From an uncultured Bryobacterales bacterium (GTDB lineage: Bacteria; Acidobacteriota; Terriglobia; Bryobacterales; Bryobacteraceae): a stretch of DNA of 64,000 bases. Numbering within the stretch: the first letter of the stretch is position 1; every line of letters begins with the position of its first letter. The stretch spans positions 1 through 64,000 of the forward strand of contig CALGAR010000142.1 in the NCBI GenBank assembly GCA_937959285.1, in the 5' to 3' direction. Of the stretch, positions 17,654-25,132 are shown piece after piece. The position numbers and the translations under genes were made by a program. The notes beneath the pieces are model-generated. The model was given only the letters and a program-made list of their open reading frames with translations, ran no database searches and was not told the origin of the DNA.

Positions 17654-18934
17654 ATGCAACAGGAAATCTCCCCCACCCGGGGTGTGAGCGGCTCCATCCT
17701 ACTCCCCGGTGATAAATCCATATCTCATCGCTATGCAATGCTGGCATCGGTTGCGGAAGGTGTTTCGCGTATCCGCAACTACTCCACTGGAGCCGATTGC
17801 CAGTCTACTCTTCAGGCCATAACCGCACTGGGTGTTCCGGTGGAGCGCACCACCGAAGAAGTGGTCATCCACGGCTCCGGACTCTATGGCTGGAAAGCCC
17901 CTTCAGCCGTCATTGATGCGGGTAATTCGGGTTCTACCATTCGGATGCTCTCCGGGCTTCTCGCCGGACAACCGTTTGTCAGTTGTATTGCAGGCGATGA
18001 GTCCTTGAGCCGCCGGCCGATGGAAAGAATCATCCGCCCGCTGACGCAGATGGGCGCCCGGATCGAAGCGCGCGACGGCCGTTACCCGCCGCTGACGATT
18101 CACGGCGGTCCGCTCTCCGCCATCGATTACACGCCTCCGATGGCAAGCGCTCAGGTTAAGACCTGTGTCCTCTTCGCAGGCCTTCACGCGAAAGGGCGCA
18201 CCATTGTACGAGAGGGTGTTCAGACGCGCGATCACAGTGAGATCGCTCTCCGTGAATTCGGCGCCAACATTGAAGTACAGGGCAACACGATTTCCATTGA
18301 AGGCGGCACACCCCTCAAAGCCCGCGAGCTCGCTGTTCCGGGCGATCTCTCATCGGCTGCATTTTTCCTTGTGGCCGCGATGATGCGTCCGGAATCGGAC
18401 CTCATCCTGCGGCGCGTGGGCTTGAATCCGACGCGCACCGCCTTGCTGGATTTCCTGGTATCAGTCGGAGCCGATTTGAAAGTGCTGGGCGTCGAACAGA
18501 CTGCGGGCGAGCTGGTGGGTGATATCCGGATTCGACCCGGGCGTTTGCGGGGAGGCGTCATCGAAAAAGATTTGACTGCGGCTTTGATCGATGAGATCCC
18601 TGTGCTCGCTGTTCTCGGCGCTGTTTGCGAAAACGGTTTGGTAGTTCGCGACGCTGCGGAGTTGCGAGTGAAGGAAAGCGACCGCATCGCAACCGTCGCC
18701 GAAAACTTGCGCCGCATGGGAATCAAAGTGGAAGAGAAACCGGATGGGTTTGAGATCCCCGGGAACCAGCGCTATCACGCGGCTGAAGTGGATTCACACG
18801 GCGACCACAGAATTGCAATGGCCTTCGCGATCGCGGCGCTTTCGGCCGACGGTCCTTGCGTGATCCAGGGAGCGGAAGCCGCCTCCGTGTCATTTCCCGG
18901 GTTTTGGGATACACTGCGCCAGATATCGGGGTAA
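17654..18934 (+). CDS. aroA: 3-phosphoshikimate 1-carboxyvinyltransferase (EPSP synthase)
   Basis: Joins phosphoenolpyruvate to shikimate-3-phosphate in aromatic amino acid synthesis. The N-terminal signature LLPGDKSISHRYAMLAS binds both substrates, DAGNSGSTIRMLSGLLAG is the second, and the C-terminal KESDRIATVAENLRRMG and DHRIAMAFAIAAL complete the two-domain fold. About 426 residues, normal. The ATG at 17654 has GGGGAG seven bases upstream; a TTG at 17621 is rejected. GNSGSTIR has Ser where some class I enzymes have Ala (G-N-A-G-T), which fits class II enzymes. The mini histidine kinase gene begins four bases after its stop. Confidence 0.95.
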   Translation: MQQEISPTRGVSGSILLPGDKSISHRYAMLASVAEGVSRIRNYSTGADCQSTLQAITALGVPVERTTEEVVIHGSGLYGWKAPSAVIDAGNSGSTIRMLSGLLAGQPFVSCIAGDESLSRRPMERIIRPLTQMGARIEARDGRYPPLTIHGGPLSAIDYTPPMASAQVKTCVLFAGLHAKGRTIVREGVQTRDHSEIALREFGANIEVQGNTISIEGGTPLKARELAVPGDLSSAAFFLVAAMMRPESDLILRRVGLNPTRTALLDFLVSVGADLKVLGVEQTAGELVGDIRIRPGRLRGGVIEKDLTAALIDEIPVLAVLGAVCENGLVVRDAAELRVKESDRIATVAENLRRMGIKVEEKPDGFEIPGNQRYHAAEVDSHGDHRIAMAFAIAALSADGPCVIQGAEAASVSFPGFWDTLRQISG

Positions 18935-18938
18935 CAGG

Positions 18939-19598
18939 ATGGAAGGCGACGGCCACGATGACCTCCGCTTGGAAGGTCTGGCGCACGACCTGAATAACGT
19001 CTTTGAGACGATCTCCGAGGCTGGGGACCTGCTGGCTTCCGATCCCAACTGGCAGGTGCTGGCGGCCACAATCCACCGCAGCGTCGAGCGGGGCAGGCGC
19101 ATTCTCGAAAGCTATTTCGAGACAAATGCCGGCTGCCTCGATCTCAACGTTATCCTGGACCGGGCGATCGAGTTTACCCATGACTTTCTGCGAGCCGTGC
19201 GGCGCGCGCCGATTCAGTTCGAGCGGGACGTGGAATCCGGTATCCGGCTTGCTGGAACAGCGGGATGCTGGGAGCGAGTGCTCGTAAATCTCTTCCTGAA
19301 TGCAGCACAAGCCGCGCCGGAAGGGGGACGCGTCGAGGTGAAGGCGCGAAAGAGCGGGAGCGCAATTGATATAACGGTGGCAGACAACGGCCCCGGCATT
19401 CCGGAAGCAGTCCTTCCGATGATCTTCACTCCGCGGTTCTCGACCGAAGTGTCTCGCTCCGGACTGGGGCTTCACATCGTCGACTCCATCGTACGGAAAT
19501 TCGGGGGCACCATCAGGGCCGCGAACCGGTCCGGACCCTCCGGCGCGATGTTCCACATCAGTCTGCCGAACGTCGAGCAGTCGTCTGCATCAGCTTGA
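18939..19598 (+). CDS. Compact histidine kinase without a sensor domain
   Basis: A soluble 219-residue protein made only of a dimerisation/phosphoacceptor part and a GHKL ATPase. The likely phosphoacceptor is the histidine of LAHDLNNVFETI at about residue 15. The ATP lid motifs are NLFLNAAQAAPEGG (N box), VADNGPGIP (G1) and RSGLGLHIVDSIVRKFGG (G2). No membrane segment, PAS or GAF domain is present, so it must receive its signal from a partner or merely act as a phosphatase or ATPase. It starts four bases after aroA and is followed by an RsbW-like kinase, a STAS protein and an atypical response regulator on the same strand, which suggests one signalling unit. Confidence 0.82.
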   Translation: MEGDGHDDLRLEGLAHDLNNVFETISEAGDLLASDPNWQVLAATIHRSVERGRRILESYFETNAGCLDLNVILDRAIEFTHDFLRAVRRAPIQFERDVESGIRLAGTAGCWERVLVNLFLNAAQAAPEGGRVEVKARKSGSAIDITVADNGPGIPEAVLPMIFTPRFSTEVSRSGLGLHIVDSIVRKFGGTIRAANRSGPSGAMFHISLPNVEQSSASA

Positions 19599-19662
19599 CT
19601 TTACGCGTTCCGGTATTCTATCTTGTCGATTCGCCTTGGCCACGCTGCGGCCTACAATCGAT

Positions 19663-20106
19663 ATGCCAGATAATGATCGCGGTGTGACGCCCAGCGTGGA
19701 CACCTCGCTCGCTTCGACTTTGGAAAGCGTTGATAACGCCGAGGAAACCGTACTGCGGGTGGCTCAAGGCGTCGGCATCGACGAGGAAGAGTTGCATAAG
19801 GTCGGTATGGCGGTCCGTGAGGCGATGGTCAACGCGGTCGTCCACGGCAATCGGTACAACGAGAACAAAAAGGTTCGCCTTGTAGTCTCTCTGGAGCCTG
19901 ACCGTCTCACGGTCCGCATTGCTGACCAGGGGGAAGGCTTCGACATGAGTTCCCTGCCGGACCCGCTTGCGGAAGAGAATCTCCTGCGCCAATCAGGGCG
20001 CGGCATCCTTCTCATACGGGCATTCGTCGACCGATTCGATGTAAGACGCATTGAGCCAACCGGCACTGAGGTCACCCTGATCAAGTACCTCAGCCGGGGT
20101 GGCTGA
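19663..20106 (+). CDS. RsbW/SpoIIAB-like anti-sigma serine kinase
   Basis: A 147-residue GHKL-type kinase of the partner-switching class. The N box is EAMVNAVVHGNRYNENKKV, G1 is VRIADQGEGFD, and G2 is QSGRGILLIRAFVDRFD. In this class the kinase holds a sigma factor or other target and phosphorylates a STAS antagonist; the STAS gene is the next one, 38 bases on. I start at the ATG at 19663; a TTG at 19636 is in frame. No sigma factor gene is in the neighbourhood, so its target must be elsewhere or it may not be a sigma factor. Confidence 0.87.
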   Translation: MPDNDRGVTPSVDTSLASTLESVDNAEETVLRVAQGVGIDEEELHKVGMAVREAMVNAVVHGNRYNENKKVRLVVSLEPDRLTVRIADQGEGFDMSSLPDPLAEENLLRQSGRGILLIRAFVDRFDVRRIEPTGTEVTLIKYLSRGG

Positions 20107-20144
20107 TTCGAACTGTAAGCGGTTGATCAGGAGGGATTCGTTTC

Positions 20145-20489
20145 ATGAGCGTAAAGCTAAGTACCCGGCAAGTGGGTGATGTGACGGTCATTGATGCCGC
20201 GGGGCGCATTACCCTTGGCGAGGGATCGAGCACGTTCCGCGATACCATCCGAGATCTCACCAACAAGGGCCACAGGAAGATCCTGCTGAACCTGGGTGAA
20301 GTCTCCTACATAGACAGCTCGGGGATCGGAGAACTGGTCTCCGCATTCACCACCGTTACCAATCAGGGTGGGTCTTTGAAGCTGTTGAATCTGACGAAGC
20401 GGGTGCGGGATCTGCTCCAGATCACCAAGCTTTACACTGTTTTCGAGGTGCACGACGACGAGGCATTGGCGGTACGGAGCTTCTCGTAG
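20145..20489 (+). CDS. Anti-sigma factor antagonist (STAS domain, RsbV/SpoIIAA-like)
   Basis: A 114-residue single STAS domain. The phosphorylatable serine lies in the usual motif YIDSSGIGELVSA, and KLLNLTKRVRDLLQITKL forms the C-terminal helix typical of RsbV-like proteins. When unphosphorylated, these proteins bind the RsbW-like kinase and free its target. AGGAGGG nine bases before the ATG gives a strong ribosome site, which may allow it to be made in excess over the kinase encoded just upstream. An RNA hairpin region follows the gene before the response regulator. Confidence 0.9.
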   Translation: MSVKLSTRQVGDVTVIDAAGRITLGEGSSTFRDTIRDLTNKGHRKILLNLGEVSYIDSSGIGELVSAFTTVTNQGGSLKLLNLTKRVRDLLQITKLYTVFEVHDDEALAVRSFS

Positions 20490-20535
20490 CGCCGCCTGTT
20501 GCTAGCTCCGGGAAAATGCAGCCTTCGAGAGGAAA

Positions 20536-20574
20536 CGTCAGGATGGGCTGACGGCTCGCTCTAGACGTCAGCCC
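20536..20574 (+). promoter_or_regulatory. Mutually exclusive hairpins between the STAS gene and the response regulator
   Basis: CTGACG at 20548-20553 can pair either with CGTCAG at 20536-20541 (6-base loop) or, as part of GGGCTGACG at 20545-20553, with CGTCAGCCC at 20566-20574 (9 bp, 12-base loop). The two stems cannot form together. No T tract follows the second stem, so a plain terminator is not indicated. It could be an attenuator, a protein-binding RNA or a processing site. Confidence 0.5.
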
Positions 20575-20625
20575 CCTCCGGCTGCAAGGATATGCGCGGG
20601 GGCTTGCAAGCACCGGGATTTCCTG

Positions 20626-21276
20626 ATGGCTGTGAGCGACGTTTCGATAGTTCTCGCCGAAGAGTACCTCCTCGTGCGAGATGGACTTGCGGCAATCTGT
20701 GCGTCCAGGCCCCGCAACCGCATTGTTGCACAAGTGGGCGACGGCGCTTCCGCCCTGAAAGCCATCCTCTCTCAACGTCCCGACGTCGCAATCCTGGACC
20801 TGAACCTCCCTGTGCTTTACAGCCTCGAGGTTGTGCGGCGAATTCGGGAGAACGGCTCACCTACCCGCGCCATTATTCTCTCCAATCGAAGCGACCGCAA
20901 GACGATCCTTGAGGCTTTGCGCTCAGGAGCCTGCGCGTTCGTGTTACGGTCCGGCCCAGCCGAGCATCTACTGGATGCGATCGAGCAGGTGGCCGCCGGC
21001 GAAGTCTACGTCTCACCGCAGGTCCAAATCGATAAGGTCTTCCAGTCAGACCGCCGCGAGTGCAGCGGTGATCCGATCGCAAGGCTTAGCGCGCGCGAGT
21101 ATCAGGTGTTCTCCCTTCTCGTCGACGGAATTCGCGCCAAGGAAATCGCCGCAAGGCTCGAGCTGAGCCCCAAGACCGTCGATACCTACCGGGCAAGCCT
21201 GATGCGGAAACTCGACATTCACGACGTGGCCGGCCTGGTGAAGTTTGCCCTGCAGAAGAAGCTGATTTCCATGTAA
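20626..21276 (+). CDS. NarL/FixJ-type response regulator with an atypical receiver
   Basis: A 216-residue two-domain regulator: receiver (about 5-125) and LuxR-type helix-turn-helix (about 150-210; LSAREYQVFSLLVDGIRAKE, then LELSPKTVDTYRASLMRKL). The phosphoacceptor Asp58 is present in AILDLNLP, but the acidic pair that binds magnesium is Glu12-Glu13 (LAEEYLLVRDGL) instead of the usual two aspartates, the switch residue is Ser86, and the conserved lysine is Arg108 (FVLRSGPAEHL). Phosphorylation may therefore be weak or replaced by another input. It lies downstream of the kinase/RsbW/STAS genes, after a leader with alternative hairpins. Confidence 0.88.
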   Translation: MAVSDVSIVLAEEYLLVRDGLAAICASRPRNRIVAQVGDGASALKAILSQRPDVAILDLNLPVLYSLEVVRRIRENGSPTRAIILSNRSDRKTILEALRSGACAFVLRSGPAEHLLDAIEQVAAGEVYVSPQVQIDKVFQSDRRECSGDPIARLSAREYQVFSLLVDGIRAKEIAARLELSPKTVDTYRASLMRKLDIHDVAGLVKFALQKKLISM

Positions 21277-21294
21277 AGCTTGCGCGGGGCCGCG

Positions 21295-21303
21295 TGGTAT
21301 GAT
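21295..21303 (+). promoter_or_regulatory. Possible extended -10 promoter for the TPR protein gene
   Basis: TGG followed by TATGAT lies about 24 bases ahead of the GTG start at 21327 in the short gap after the response regulator. No -35 box is convincing. Pattern match only. Confidence 0.3.
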
Positions 21304-21326
21304 GGTATTTTCCCCTTGAGGTTCTT

Positions 21327-22037
21327 GTGGATAGAGTTACCCGGAAAGAACTGAAGACGGACCGCTTCGCAGTGGAAGTGGAACACACGGTGGAGTACGT
21401 AAGCGAACACCGCCGGCAACTGATCGTCTACGGCGGCATCGCTGTCGTGGTGATTGTGGTGGCTCTTGCCATCGTGGGTTACACGAGGCGGCAGCATGCC
21501 ATACGCCAAGCAACCCTGCAGGAAGCGATCTCCATCCAGCAGGCGGCGATCGGGCCCGCCCCGAGCCCTCTCATCAAGAGCTTCAACACCAAGGCTGAGA
21601 AGGACCAGGAAGCGGAAAAGGCGTTCCGTCAGGTCATCGAGAAACATCCTGGTTCTGAAGAGGCGTCCTACGCCGCTTACATGCTGGGCAACATCGCCAT
21701 GGATCAGGGCAAGGTAGCCGAGGCAGAGAAGCGCTACAAAGAAGTCGCCGAATCGGGTCACGACAATTACTCATCGCTTGCGAAGCTCTCTCTAGCCGAA
21801 ATGTATGATGCGCAGGGCAAGAACGCCGAGGCGGAGAAGCTGCTCCGCGAGCTCATCAACAAGCCGACGGCGCTGGTTTCCAAGGAACAGGCCACGATCA
21901 CTCTTGCCCGGGTGTTGGCCGATTCAAAACCCGAAGAGGCGCGTAAACTGATCGAGCCGCTTCGGACCTCGGACCGGGACGCAATTAGCCGCACCGCCCT
22001 TACGCTCAGCGGGCAGTTGTCAGCCACCGCCAAGTAG
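21327..22037 (+). CDS. Membrane-anchored TPR protein (YfgM-like)
   Basis: A 236-residue protein with a charged N-terminus, one membrane helix at about 33-52 (LIVYGGIAVVVIVVALAIVG) and a C-terminal array of tetratricopeptide repeats (for example ASYAAYMLGNIAMDQGKVAE and LSLAEMYDAQGKNAEAEKL). This is the layout of the TPR_21 family, whose E. coli member YfgM associates with SecYEG and periplasmic chaperones. That role is inferred from family. It uses a GTG start and is followed 13 bases later by the dGTPase gene. Confidence 0.8.
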   Translation: MDRVTRKELKTDRFAVEVEHTVEYVSEHRRQLIVYGGIAVVVIVVALAIVGYTRRQHAIRQATLQEAISIQQAAIGPAPSPLIKSFNTKAEKDQEAEKAFRQVIEKHPGSEEASYAAYMLGNIAMDQGKVAEAEKRYKEVAESGHDNYSSLAKLSLAEMYDAQGKNAEAEKLLRELINKPTALVSKEQATITLARVLADSKPEEARKLIEPLRTSDRDAISRTALTLSGQLSATAK

Positions 22038-22050
22038 TGGCGCTCAGGCG

Positions 22051-23211
22051 ATGAGCCACGCTACCTCCTCGGCTCCTCCGCTAGCTCGGTTGCAGTTCCC
22101 GGTGGAGGCTAGCCGGGGTCGTCGATACCCCGAGCTTCGGCATCCTTATCGGAACGAATTTCAACGGGATCGGGATCGTATTATCCACGCGAGGGCGTTC
22201 CGGCGTCTGGAGAACAAGACCCAGGTCTTCACGCCCGGCCTGTCAGACCATTTCCGGAACCGCCTGACGCACACTATCGAAGTCGCGCAGATTGCAAGGA
22301 CCGTAGCCTCGTCGCTTGGGCTCGACGAAGACCTGACGGAAGCACTCGCGCTCGCTCATGACATCGGTCATCCTCCCTTCGCGCACTCGGGCGAGGAAGA
22401 GCTGAATCGCCAGATGAAGCAATTCGGCGAGAGCTTCGACCACAACCTGCACGCCTTGCGGATTGTGGAAAGCTTCGAGCAGCGCTATGCCCGCTTCCCT
22501 GGTCTAAACCTTACGTTTGAGGTCCGAGAGGGCGTCGTCAAGCACTCCCGCGATATTTCGCCGGGAGAGGTTCCGGAACTCGACGAGTACTTACCTGGCT
22601 ACCGGCCTCCCCTCGAGGCGCAGCTCATCGACCTGGCGGACGAAGTCGCCTATAACACCGCGGACCTGGACGACGGCTATTCAGCAGGACTGTTCGACAT
22701 CGATCAGCTCTCTCAAAGCGTTCCCCGTTATGCCGCTTTACGCGAGGAGATTGAGACGCAGTTTCCGGCGGCTTCCGAGCGCCTGATCTTTCACGAAGTC
22801 TTGCGTCGGCTAGTCGACCTGCTCGTATCCGGGCTGATCGAGGGAACGGCGGCGGCAGTAAAAGCGTCCGGGGTAGAGTCCGTCGAGGATATCCGGGCCT
22901 TTCCGCAACGCCTTGCACGATTCAGCGAAGAGGCGGCCGAAACAAATAGCGCGCTCAAAATCTTTTTGAGAGAGCGCGTTTACTTTTCGCCGCTGCTCGC
23001 CGAGGAGCGGCAGAGAGTCGCTGTGCAGGTCAGGGAACTGTTCCGTTTCTATCTGGATCATCCGGAGCGGCTGCCCGCCCCTTACTACAGCCAGGTGAAC
23101 GGCACCCCGCTTCATCGCGTCGTGTGCGACTACATTGCGGGAATGACCGACCGATACTTCGAACGAACCTGGCAACAGACAGTCGGGGAAGGGCGGGCTC
23201 CGGTGGAGTAG
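22051..23211 (+). CDS. dgt: Deoxyguanosinetriphosphate triphosphohydrolase-like protein
   Basis: An HD-domain enzyme of 386 residues that removes triphosphate from dGTP and related nucleotides, helping control dNTP pools. The metal-binding HD pieces are RLTHTIEVAQIARTVA, LALAHDIGHPPFAHSGEEEL and a later DLADEVAYNTADLDDG. The N-terminal RRLENKTQVF is the standard family motif. It belongs to the shorter dGTPase-like type 2 group. It shares the strand with the TPR gene but has no functional link to it. Confidence 0.93.
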   Translation: MSHATSSAPPLARLQFPVEASRGRRYPELRHPYRNEFQRDRDRIIHARAFRRLENKTQVFTPGLSDHFRNRLTHTIEVAQIARTVASSLGLDEDLTEALALAHDIGHPPFAHSGEEELNRQMKQFGESFDHNLHALRIVESFEQRYARFPGLNLTFEVREGVVKHSRDISPGEVPELDEYLPGYRPPLEAQLIDLADEVAYNTADLDDGYSAGLFDIDQLSQSVPRYAALREEIETQFPAASERLIFHEVLRRLVDLLVSGLIEGTAAAVKASGVESVEDIRAFPQRLARFSEEAAETNSALKIFLRERVYFSPLLAEERQRVAVQVRELFRFYLDHPERLPAPYYSQVNGTPLHRVVCDYIAGMTDRYFERTWQQTVGEGRAPVE

Positions 23212-23212
23212 A

Positions 23213-23359
23213 TCATTCGGAAGTGACGTAATTGGTGGTTTCGGCGGAGCGTACGCCGTACACCTTCAGGATCTGACGGCAGATCTCGTCGGCAACCTTC
23301 TTGGGCTCTTCGTCATTCTCGAGTTCGAGTTCCACCTTCAGATAGAGATCGACGCGCAT
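23213..23359 (-). CDS. Small conserved-looking protein, 48 residues
   Basis: A short open frame read on the minus strand between the dGTPase gene and the next plus-strand gene. It begins MRVDLYLKVELELENDEEPK and ends RSAETTNYVTSE. The sequence looks like a real folded beta-alpha unit: alternating hydrophobic strand, acidic turn, then an amphipathic helix (KKVADEICRQILKVYG). It fills the whole gap between the neighbours, and codon choice is normal for the window. I see no ribosome site directly before the ATG. Not recognised; possibly a ferredoxin-like or dodecin-like small protein, but this is only shape. Confidence 0.6.
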   Translation of the reverse strand: MRVDLYLKVELELENDEEPKKVADEICRQILKVYGVRSAETTNYVTSE

Positions 23360-23400
23360 GTAGCTAATGATACGATAGCCACGAAAGATGGCTCCTTAGT

Positions 23401-24129
23401 GTGAAGCACGGGCTCGACCGCGTGCTCAGCTGGATTGAAAAGGCGAACGACGATTTCGCCTGGAAAGTTATTGACTCAATGAAATGCAAGATTTGCGGGA
23501 CTCGTCGTCCCAGGCGCTACTGCCCCGGGGTACAGGGCGACATTTGCTCGGTTTGCTGCGGTACGGAGCGGGAGGTAAGCGTTAGCTGCCCCTTTGACTG
23601 CGAGTACCTAGTTGAGGCGCGCCTTCACGAGAAGTTACCCGAAGTCGATCCGAACCAGTTTCCGAATCTGGATATTCGCGTCTCTGAGGGCTTCCTTCGG
23701 GACCATGAACCGCTTCTGATGTTCCTGGCAGGCGCGCTGTTGCGGGCTTCGCTCGAAACTCCCGGAGCTGTAGATGCGGATGTGCGGGATGCGCTCGAAT
23801 CCCTCGTCCGGACCTATCGCACTCTGCAGAGCGGGCTGATCTACGAGACCCGATCCGAGAATGCGGTCGCAGCCAAGATCCAGCAGCGCGTGCAAGCCTC
23901 GATTCAGGAGTTCCGGCAGGCTTTGACGCAGCAGACCGGAATGGCGACGCTTCGCGATTCCGAGGTGCTTGGAATTCTCGCCTTCCTGCAAAGGCTTGCG
24001 ATTCAGCACGACAACAAGCGCCCGAAGGGACGGGCCTTCTTGCACTTCCTTTCGCGATACTTTGCTCCGAAAGGACAGGAAGCGGGCCGGACGGAAGAGC
24101 AGCCCGCCAGTGGTCTGATTACCCCTTAG
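23401..24129 (+). CDS. Unknown protein with N-terminal cysteine-rich zinc-ribbon-like module
   Basis: A 242-residue protein not assigned to a known family. After about 26 residues there is a cysteine cluster: CKICGTRRPRRYCPG, then CSVCCGTEREVSVSC and CEYL, giving at least eight cysteines in about 45 residues, consistent with one or two zinc sites or an Fe-S site. The rest is helical, with LLMFLAGALLRASL as the most hydrophobic stretch, and a coiled middle (AAKIQQRVQASIQEFRQALTQ). I use the GTG at 23401. An internal ATG at residue 27 would still keep the cysteines. It overlaps the convergent hemQ gene by 11 bases. Confidence 0.72.
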   Translation: MKHGLDRVLSWIEKANDDFAWKVIDSMKCKICGTRRPRRYCPGVQGDICSVCCGTEREVSVSCPFDCEYLVEARLHEKLPEVDPNQFPNLDIRVSEGFLRDHEPLLMFLAGALLRASLETPGAVDADVRDALESLVRTYRTLQSGLIYETRSENAVAAKIQQRVQASIQEFRQALTQQTGMATLRDSEVLGILAFLQRLAIQHDNKRPKGRAFLHFLSRYFAPKGQEAGRTEEQPASGLITP

Positions 24130-24985
24130 GGCTCCACGAGGGCAGTTCGCCGGCGAGCAGGCGACCAAGTTCCGCAGCCGGTACCCGGACGCCGACGTAG
24201 AAGCTTCCAAACAGGGCGTAGACCGCGCTGGCCTCGTCGAAGCGCATTTCGTAGATCAGCTTCTTGAAAATCAGCGGATCATCCGCAAAGAGGTCGACGC
24301 CCCACTCCCAGTCATCGAACCCGATCGACCCGGTGATGATTTGCCGGACGTGGTCCGCATAGCGCCTCCCGATGAGACCGTGCTCGTGCATCATCCGCTG
24401 GCGGTCCGCCATCGGGACCAGGTACCAATTCTTCTCTTCACCGCGCTTGCGGTCCATCGGATAGAAGCAGACATACCGCCGCTCCGGAATTTTCGGCCAC
24501 AAGCGCGGCGCCATTGCTTTCCGGTGCTGCGCCAGAACCTCTTCGATGGCGCTGTCCCACTCCGCTGTGCCCGGCTGCAGACCCTGTTCGGCCAGCCGCG
24601 CATAGGTTTTCGAGGTCGCTTCGTAAAGTCCAAGCTCGACGACGGAGAGGTACGAGGAGACTGGCTCCAGGTAATCCGCGAGGGCCAGGTTTTGAATGTC
24701 CAGTTCCGCCTGCTTCAGCTCCTCGAAGCTATTCCGGAAATGGATCAACAGCAAGTCCCCTTTGTGTCCGAGGAGCGAGTAGATGGCACTTTGACCATTG
24801 CTCTCCTGTTCCATCTTCGCCAAGCGAGCCGATACCTCATCCGCAATCTCCCGCTGCTTCTCCGCCGGAAGCGCTTTCCATTCCGCACGGCGGAAGCGCA
24901 GCATTTGATGGAGAACACTCGCGCCTTCCACGGTCATGGGTACCGGGGGAAGCACAGCCGTTACCTCAGCTCTTTCCACGTTCAT
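24119..24985 (-). CDS. hemQ: HemQ-type coproheme decarboxylase (chlorite dismutase family)
   Basis: A 288-residue member of the chlorite dismutase-like superfamily whose sequence follows HemQ closely: RYVCFYPMDRKRGEEKNWYL, RQRMMHEHGLIGRRYAD, IITGSIGFDDWEWGVDLFAD and KKLIYEMRFDEASA. HemQ decarboxylates coproheme III to haem b, the last step of the coproporphyrin-dependent pathway. The histidine of HEHGLIG is the expected proximal ligand. Real chlorite dismutase is unlikely because the distal region follows HemQ. The ATG at 24985 faces a divergent gene across a 147-base gap that holds a perfect palindrome. No other haem synthesis gene is nearby. Confidence 0.88.
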   Translation of the reverse strand: MNVERAEVTAVLPPVPMTVEGASVLHQMLRFRRAEWKALPAEKQREIADEVSARLAKMEQESNGQSAIYSLLGHKGDLLLIHFRNSFEELKQAELDIQNLALADYLEPVSSYLSVVELGLYEATSKTYARLAEQGLQPGTAEWDSAIEEVLAQHRKAMAPRLWPKIPERRYVCFYPMDRKRGEEKNWYLVPMADRQRMMHEHGLIGRRYADHVRQIITGSIGFDDWEWGVDLFADDPLIFKKLIYEMRFDEASAVYALFGSFYVGVRVPAAELGRLLAGELPSWSPKG

Positions 24986-25048
24986 TTCAGCCAGCCTCAG
25001 TTTTCTTCTCGTGCCGCCGGGGCGCCGAAGCTGTCTATCGGCAAGACC

Positions 25049-25078
25049 CTGACAATATCATGATATTGTCACTATAAT
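25049..25078 (+). promoter_or_regulatory. Strong promoter overlapped by a perfect 22-bp palindrome (likely operator)
   Basis: CTGACA at 25049-25054 and TATAAT at 25073-25078 are 18 bases apart, a near-consensus housekeeping promoter pointing to the gene at 25133. TGACAATATCA at 25050-25060 is followed directly by its exact inverse TGATATTGTCA at 25061-25071, so the palindrome covers the -35 box and the whole spacer. A repressor binding there would block RNA polymerase. The site also lies about 65 bases upstream of the divergent hemQ start and could affect it. The regulator is not identified. Confidence 0.65.
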
Positions 25079-25132
25079 CCCTGATGCCCCTGGCAGATGT
25101 AGGGGGTTACGAGATTCGGGGCGGTGATCTGA

